Under the pieces are notes generated by a model. It saw nothing but the letters and a program-made list of their open reading frames with translations, ran no database searches and was not told where the DNA came from. Shown piece after piece: positions 21,797 to 25,523 of a stretch of 25,523 nucleotides of DNA (the first letter of the stretch is position 1; each line of letters starts with the position of its first letter). The stretch comes from Candidatus Saccharimonadota bacterium (GTDB lineage: Bacteria > Patescibacteriota > Saccharimonadia > Saccharimonadales > Saccharimonadaceae), in contig JACQGD010000049.1 of the NCBI GenBank assembly GCA_016199685.1, positions 1-25,523 of the forward strand, given 5' to 3'. Both the position numbers and the translations under genes were made by a program.

Positions 21797-22810
21797 ATGA
21801 GCCAAACAAAACTGGGCATCAACGGCTTTGGACGAATCGGTCGCAATGCATTTAAGATCGCGTTCGAGCGCGGTGATGTTGAAATCGTCGCTATTAACGA
21901 TCTGACGGATACGAAAACGCTTGCGTACCTACTAAAAAATGACAGTAATTACGGAACATACCAGCATGATGTCACCTACGATGATCAAAACATCATTGTC
22001 GATGGCAAATCAATTAAGGTGCTCGCAGAGCGTGATCCAGTGGCACTCCCATGGGCAAGCCTTGAGGTTGACGTTGTCATTGAATCAACTGGATTCTTTA
22101 CTGCCAAAGAAGATGCTGAAAAGCACATCACCGCCGGTGCAAAGCGTGTGGTTATCAGTGGACCATCAAAGAGTGATGGCGTTGACACGATTGTCCTTGG
22201 TGCAAACGAAGACAAGATTGAAGGCGCAAGTCATGTTGTGAGTAACGCAAGCTGCACGACAAACAGTCTTGGAGCTGTCATGGCGATCCTCGATGGCGAG
22301 TTTGGTGTCGAGAAATCACTCTTGACAACGGTTCATAGTTATACTGCGAGCCAAGCCATTCAAGATGCACCAAAGAAAGATCTTCGCGAAGGACGTAATG
22401 GTGCTGAGAATATCGTTCCTACAACGACAGGCGCAGCAATTGCTGTAACGAAGACGTTGCCACAGCTCGAAGGTAAATTTGACGGCCTTTCAATTCGCGT
22501 CCCAACTCCTGTTGTTTCGATCAGCGATGTGACGGCACTTCTTTCACGGGATGTCACGGTTGAAGAGATTAACGCTGTGTTTAAAAAAGCTGCGGCTGAG
22601 CCATTCTACCAGGGAATTCTTGCAGTCAGCGAAGAGCCACTTGTGAGCCGTGATTATATTGGCAATAGTCACTCGGGTACTGTCGACTTGCTTCTTACGA
22701 AGGTCGTTGGCGGTAATTTGATCAAAATCTGTGTATGGTACGACAACGAATGGGGCTACAGTAACCGCCTTGTCGAACTCGTTGCGGATATTGGCAAATC
22801 AATTAAGTAA
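21797..22810 (+). CDS. gapA: Glyceraldehyde-3-phosphate dehydrogenase
   Basis: This 337-residue glycolytic enzyme oxidises glyceraldehyde 3-phosphate to 1,3-bisphosphoglycerate. The NAD-binding fold opens with LGINGFGRIGRNAFK, and the aspartate in INDLTD (residue about 35) favours NAD over NADP. The catalytic cysteine is in SNASCTTN near residue 153, and the histidine in TTVHSYTASQ near 180. NGAENIVPTTTGAA, SIRVPTPVVS and WYDNEWGYSNRLVEL are all typical. The length is normal. AAGGGG lies 13 bases before the ATG, rather far. A strong terminator follows. Together with rpiB-rpe-tkt downstream it covers lower glycolysis and the non-oxidative pentose phosphate route. Confidence 0.97.
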   Translation: MSQTKLGINGFGRIGRNAFKIAFERGDVEIVAINDLTDTKTLAYLLKNDSNYGTYQHDVTYDDQNIIVDGKSIKVLAERDPVALPWASLEVDVVIESTGFFTAKEDAEKHITAGAKRVVISGPSKSDGVDTIVLGANEDKIEGASHVVSNASCTTNSLGAVMAILDGEFGVEKSLLTTVHSYTASQAIQDAPKKDLREGRNGAENIVPTTTGAAIAVTKTLPQLEGKFDGLSIRVPTPVVSISDVTALLSRDVTVEEINAVFKKAAAEPFYQGILAVSEEPLVSRDYIGNSHSGTVDLLLTKVVGGNLIKICVWYDNEWGYSNRLVELVADIGKSIK

Positions 22811-22832
22811 GAAATTTGCTGATAATCAAATG

Positions 22833-22861
22833 ACGCGCTGCTGACAAGTTGCGCGTTTTTT
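22833..22861 (+). terminator. Rho-independent terminator of gapA
   Basis: ACGCGC (22833-22838) and GCGCGT (22851-22856) form a GC-rich stem with a 12-base loop, followed by a T run to 22861. It is 22 bases past the gapA stop. Its loop contains the -35 box of the next gene. Confidence 0.85.
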
Positions 22862-22869
22862 GATATTAT
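22841..22869 (+). promoter_or_regulatory. Promoter of the M23 peptidase gene, nested in the gapA terminator
   Basis: CTGACA (22841-22846) and TATTAT (22864-22869) are 17 bases apart. The -10 ends five bases before the ATG at 22875, so the message should be leaderless. The -35 lies in the loop of the gapA terminator. Confidence 0.55.
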
Positions 22870-22874
22870 AAAAT

Positions 22875-23985
22875 ATGTCCGTTCAAACAACAAGGAAGGC
22901 TTTACAGATGTACATGCCCGATATGTCACGGAGGAACTTTTTCAAAACTGCGGCGGTTGGTGTGGGTGCAGTAGCTTTGAGCTCGCTGCCGGGCAATGCA
23001 TTCGCACAGGATGTCGTTGTGGGAAAGCCATTCACGGGTCCATTCGCGAGTTTTCCATTCAGGCGAAGGGATTCGCTGGGTCTCAAGATCACGAATGGCT
23101 GGACACTATCAACCGATGAGGCATGGGTTATCGGAGAGACAGAACCTGGTGACCATGCGGCGGTGGACTTTGAAGGACCGGCCCTCGGAAGCGATGTGTT
23201 GGCACCCTTTGATGGGTATGCCATACGAAGTGCTCAGTTTGGCATCACGAACTTCGAAACTCGGTTCGATCCAGCCAACCCGGTTCAAGCGGGAAGGATG
23301 TGGAAAGACCCCTTTACGGGTCGCGAAGGCTATCTGGGATACGGTGGACTGCTCAAATGTAGGATTCATCGCCGCGCAATTCTTCCACGTCGATTCGATC
23401 GACCAGTCACTTCCATTCATAGCACCAGAGCCGGATCCAACCGTGCTGACCGCAATGGGTGAAACTGTTGGCGGATGGTTCCCTCGAGGTATCATCATTA
23501 GTCAAGAAGATTTCCGGAAGCAAGGCAAGCGCGTCAAGATGGGTGATAGGCTTGCATCGGTGGGAGATGTAGGTATTAACCACGGGTATTTGGATGCATA
23601 CAATGTGTCTAACAATACCGTAACGCCTCGTGACAGAAAAGCACTCCCGCATTGGGACCCTCAGGGTGCCGGTGCAGGAGGGCTCTACGGAACGAATCCA
23701 AATGTGGGGCAGACACATATCCAGTTTTATGCAGGCAGGAAGCCAGATCTCACAAAGGTTCAGCTCCTCGACTCGTTTGACCTTTACTCGAAGATCACGA
23801 GTCGGTTCAAAGACGGTGACCCGAAAGGTTTGATCAAGGGGAAGTATGGCTCAATTCCGAATATGGATGGAGCTACCAACCCCTACAACCCGCTTCCAGG
23901 CGTGTTCGGCTTCGGGCCGAAGACAATATGGAAGCACACGCCAAACGGCACGCGACTCGGCTTAGCGTCGTTCGCAGCGCTCTAG
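22875..23985 (+). pseudogene. Tat-exported M23-family peptidase, frameshifted
   Basis: Two frames join into one protein of about 369 residues. The first frame begins with a twin-arginine signal: MSRRNFFKTAAVGVGAVALS, then LPGNAFA-Q with an AxA cleavage site. The M23 (LytM/lysostaphin) domain follows: GDHAAVDFEGPALGSDVLAPFDGYA carries the H-x3-D zinc pair, and the second frame carries GFIAAQFFHVDSI and VGQTHIQFYAG (the HxH-like motif in the form HIQ). Such enzymes cut peptidoglycan cross-bridges outside the cell. The frame shifts by one extra base somewhere between about 23325 and 23361; the first frame stops at 23462. The gene is clearly richer in G+C than its neighbours (39 of 60 bases at 23641-23700; 36 of 60 at 23881-23940), which suggests transfer. 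It may be a true pseudogene or a sequencing indel. Confidence 0.75.
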
Positions 23986-24012
23986 AGCGTAGAAAGTTCT
24001 CTGTTTGAATGG

Positions 24013-24052
24013 ATACCCCCTGAGTTTTGGCTCAGGGGGTATTTCATTTTTT
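24013..24052 (+). terminator. Rho-independent terminator after the M23 gene
   Basis: ATACCCCCTGAG (24013-24024) and CTCAGGGGGTAT (24031-24042) pair perfectly over 12 bp around TTTTGG, followed by TTCATTTTTT. It is 28 bases past the M23 stop codon. Confidence 0.95.
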
Positions 24053-24090
24053 ATGGGGTATCATCCCTTTTATTTTTGCAAGAAACCGCT

Positions 24091-24096
24091 TATACT
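24091..24096 (+). promoter_or_regulatory. -10 box of rpiB (leaderless)
   Basis: TATACT ends seven bases before the ATG at 24104. There is no Shine-Dalgarno. The best -35 (TTTTAT, 24068-24073) at 17 bases is weak. The position fixes the start at 24104 rather than further upstream. Confidence 0.45.
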
Positions 24097-24103
24097 AAAA
24101 AAC

Positions 24104-24559
24104 ATGAAGATTTATCTTGGTTCTGATCATAATGGCTTTCATCTGAAAGAAAAAGTCTTTGCTTACTTGGCGAAGCGTGGCTATGAAGTCGAAGACGTGA
24201 GTAATAAAGAACTCGATCCGGACGATGACTTTCCTGAGTTTGCGCAGGAAGCAGCGATCAAGATTATTGGCGATACGAGTAAAGATCCGCGAGCAATTCT
24301 CCTTTGTGGTGGTGGTCAGGGTATGGCAATCGCAGCTAATCGCTTTAGTGGGATTCGTGCAAGCGTTATTTGGGACGCCGAAGAGGCTCGGATGACTCGC
24401 AATGATAATGACAGTAATATCCTTTGCCTTCCATCACGTGTTCTTGATCAAGAAGACGACCAGATATGGAAAGATATTGTTGATACGTGGATTCACACTC
24501 CTTTCGCTAATGCGACGCGGTATCGACGCCGTAACGCACAGATTGACGAGATAAGATAA
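24104..24559 (+). CDS. rpiB: Ribose-5-phosphate isomerase B
   Basis: This 151-residue enzyme of the RpiB/LacAB family interconverts ribose 5-phosphate and ribulose 5-phosphate. It begins MKIYLGSDHNGFHLKEKV (the GSDHaG phosphate-binding start). The catalytic cysteine stands in ILLCGGGQGMAIAANR, where most relatives have CGTGxGxSIAAN. NDNDSNILCLPSRVL matches the family's HNDANVL region. The frame is open upstream to 24005, but that extension runs through the terminator of the previous gene, and the ATG at 24104 matches the family start. Its TAA shares one base with the rpe ATG (TAATG), so the genes are translationally coupled. Confidence 0.93.
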   Translation: MKIYLGSDHNGFHLKEKVFAYLAKRGYEVEDVSNKELDPDDDFPEFAQEAAIKIIGDTSKDPRAILLCGGGQGMAIAANRFSGIRASVIWDAEEARMTRNDNDSNILCLPSRVLDQEDDQIWKDIVDTWIHTPFANATRYRRRNAQIDEIR

Positions 24560-25203
24560 TGGCAGTCATAGTCCCTTGTGTCACCGTCTCGACTCCTGAA
24601 GATTACAAATCTTCACTAGAACGTATCCATACATTCGCAACGCGTTTTCATGTCGATATCAGCGACAGTACATTCGCACCTGTTACATTACTTGGCCCAG
24701 ACCAAATATGGTGGCCTCAAGAGTGGGAGGTGGATGTTCACGTAATGGTTGCACAACCTTCTCTGTACTTGCCGCAGCTCATAGCGCTAAAGCCTCATAT
24801 GATAACAATCCACGCAGAAATAAATGAAGATCTTGTCGCATTGATCCAACAAATTCGTGCAGCTGGTATACGGGCTGGTGTTGCTCTGATGCGCGCCACA
24901 GTTCCTTCGAACATTGCCGGTGCGCTCGAGGCCGCTGATCATGCCATGATATTCAGTGGTGATCTTGGTAAGTACGGCGGAGTTGCGAGTCTTATACAAC
25001 TCGAAAAGATTCGGCTCATCAAGGCAATAAACGCGGGCATTGAAATTGGCTGGGATGGTGGTATCACGATTGATAATGCATTTAGCTTATCTCAAGGTGG
25101 TGTCGATGTGCTTAATGTTGGTGGCGCGATTCAGAAGAATGCCGATCCGATGGCAGCATATAACGCGCTTGTCAGTGAAATCAATAAACAAGGAGTTATC
25201 TAA
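24559..25203 (+). CDS. rpe: Ribulose-phosphate 3-epimerase
   Basis: This 214-residue TIM-barrel enzyme interconverts ribulose 5-phosphate and xylulose 5-phosphate. Family marks in order: RFHVDISDSTFAP (the hvDimDG.F motif, with DG changed to DS), VDVHVMV (the DvHLMv metal histidine), MITIHAE, GVALMRATVP (in place of GvaLnP.T), IGWDGGIT (vDGGI with a catalytic Asp) and VLNVGGAI (the phosphate-binding GsaI loop). The changed DS and WDGG positions make it a somewhat divergent member, but the catalytic Asp/His set looks complete. It is coupled to rpiB and precedes transketolase by three bases, forming a non-oxidative pentose phosphate operon. Confidence 0.85.
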   Translation: MAVIVPCVTVSTPEDYKSSLERIHTFATRFHVDISDSTFAPVTLLGPDQIWWPQEWEVDVHVMVAQPSLYLPQLIALKPHMITIHAEINEDLVALIQQIRAAGIRAGVALMRATVPSNIAGALEAADHAMIFSGDLGKYGGVASLIQLEKIRLIKAINAGIEIGWDGGITIDNAFSLSQGGVDVLNVGGAIQKNADPMAAYNALVSEINKQGVI

Positions 25204-25206
25204 ATT

Positions 25207-25523
25207 ATGAGTGGTGGGCAATTAACGCTGAAGCAGCTTGAAGAAAAAGCTGTCGTCATCCGTGAAGATATTATTCGGATGCTAGAGCATGCGGGAAGTG
25301 GACATAGTGCGGGACCATTAGGGCTTGCTGATATATTCTCAGCACTCTATTTTCATATTATGAACTACCGAGCAGATGATCCTGACTGGGCAGATCGTGA
25401 TGTTTTCTTTCTTAGTAATGGACATACTGTACCTGTGCAATACGCGGCCATGGCCGAGGCTGGATTCTTTCCTAAAGAAGAATTGATGACGCTACGACAG
25501 CTCGGCAGTCGACTCCAAGGTCA
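25207..25523 (+). CDS. tkt: Transketolase, N-terminal part (cut by window edge)
   Basis: The first 105 codons of a transketolase run off the right edge. The protein begins MSGGQLTLKQLEEKAVVIRE, then IIRMLEHAGSGHSAGPLGLA, LYFHIMNY, DRDVFFLSNGHTVPVQYAAM and LMTLRQLGSRLQGH. The pattern aGSGHxGgxLs..D...LYF and the FFLSNGH..P..YA motif, binding thiamine diphosphate, are typical. The shape of this start resembles the split N-terminal subunit common in archaea and many CPR bacteria, which needs a separate C-terminal subunit gene next door; this cannot be confirmed here. AGGAG (25191-25195), inside the rpe end, is the ribosome site. It moves two-carbon units between sugar phosphates. Confidence 0.92.
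   Translation, partial: MSGGQLTLKQLEEKAVVIREDIIRMLEHAGSGHSAGPLGLADIFSALYFHIMNYRADDPDWADRDVFFLSNGHTVPVQYAAMAEAGFFPKEELMTLRQLGSRLQG

Noticed and set aside
24005..24103. In-frame N-terminal extension of rpiB giving 184 residues
   Set aside because: It reads through a perfect terminator hairpin and a -10 box, and RpiB proteins begin at the MKIYLGSDH position.
1..25523. Alternative genetic code with TGA as Gly, as in some CPR lineages
   Set aside because: TGA serves as the natural stop in the GT4, pheS and cyoB genes, and conserved proteins end there at the expected place.

Overview
The window is a compact bacterial fragment of moderate GC. It uses the standard code (TGA ends several genes), and most spacers are under 100 bases. 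Gene content and style point to a small-genome Candidate Phyla Radiation bacterium, most probably Candidatus Saccharibacteria (TM7). The supporting features are a bo3-type quinol oxidase operon beside a type II NADH dehydrogenase with no complex I or bc1 genes, a transketolase that starts like the split N-terminal subunit, many small membrane proteins, and promoters set almost on top of start codons. This assignment is inference from family knowledge, not from a marker tree.

Layout. Bases 1-2727 (minus strand) are the end of a surface-polysaccharide locus: a GT2 glycosyltransferase cut by the window edge, a GT4 glycosyltransferase and a Wzx-like flippase. Bases 2818-4838 (plus) carry a PAP2 lipid phosphatase, a small polytopic membrane protein and a soluble RmuC-like protein. 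Bases 4852-6494 (minus) hold an inositol-monophosphatase-family enzyme with a short N-terminus and an aquaporin with a long Lys/Thr tail. Next come an 81-residue single-pass membrane protein and pheS-pheT, with pheS broken by an internal deletion plus frameshift. Bases 10244-16661 form a respiratory block: cyoABCDE, a small membrane protein and ndh. Then follow a membrane-anchored FKBP isomerase, a thioredoxin reductase, a glycerophosphodiesterase (minus), inorganic pyrophosphatase, a small orphan gene (minus), a Rel (p)ppGpp enzyme (minus) and gapA. After these come a frameshifted Tat-exported M23 peptidase and the pentose-phosphate operon rpiB-rpe-tkt, cut at the right edge.

How they fit together. 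NDH-2 passes electrons from NADH to quinone, and the Cyo oxidase passes them to O2 with proton pumping. CyoE makes the heme O that the oxidase needs. GapA and the non-oxidative pentose phosphate genes supply central carbon flow, and Ppa removes pyrophosphate. PAP2, the flippase and the glycosyltransferases serve the envelope. TrxB, FKBP and the M23 enzyme serve redox balance, folding and wall remodelling.

No tRNA, rRNA, CRISPR array or insertion sequence was seen. No stretch over 300 bases lacks a gene; the longest spacer is 21647-21796. The points most worth a second look are the broken pheS, the high-GC Tat/M23 gene with a frameshift, the aquaporin with a histone-like tail and no selectivity-filter arginine, the perfect dyads centred on -10 boxes, and a recurring leaderless promoter layout.
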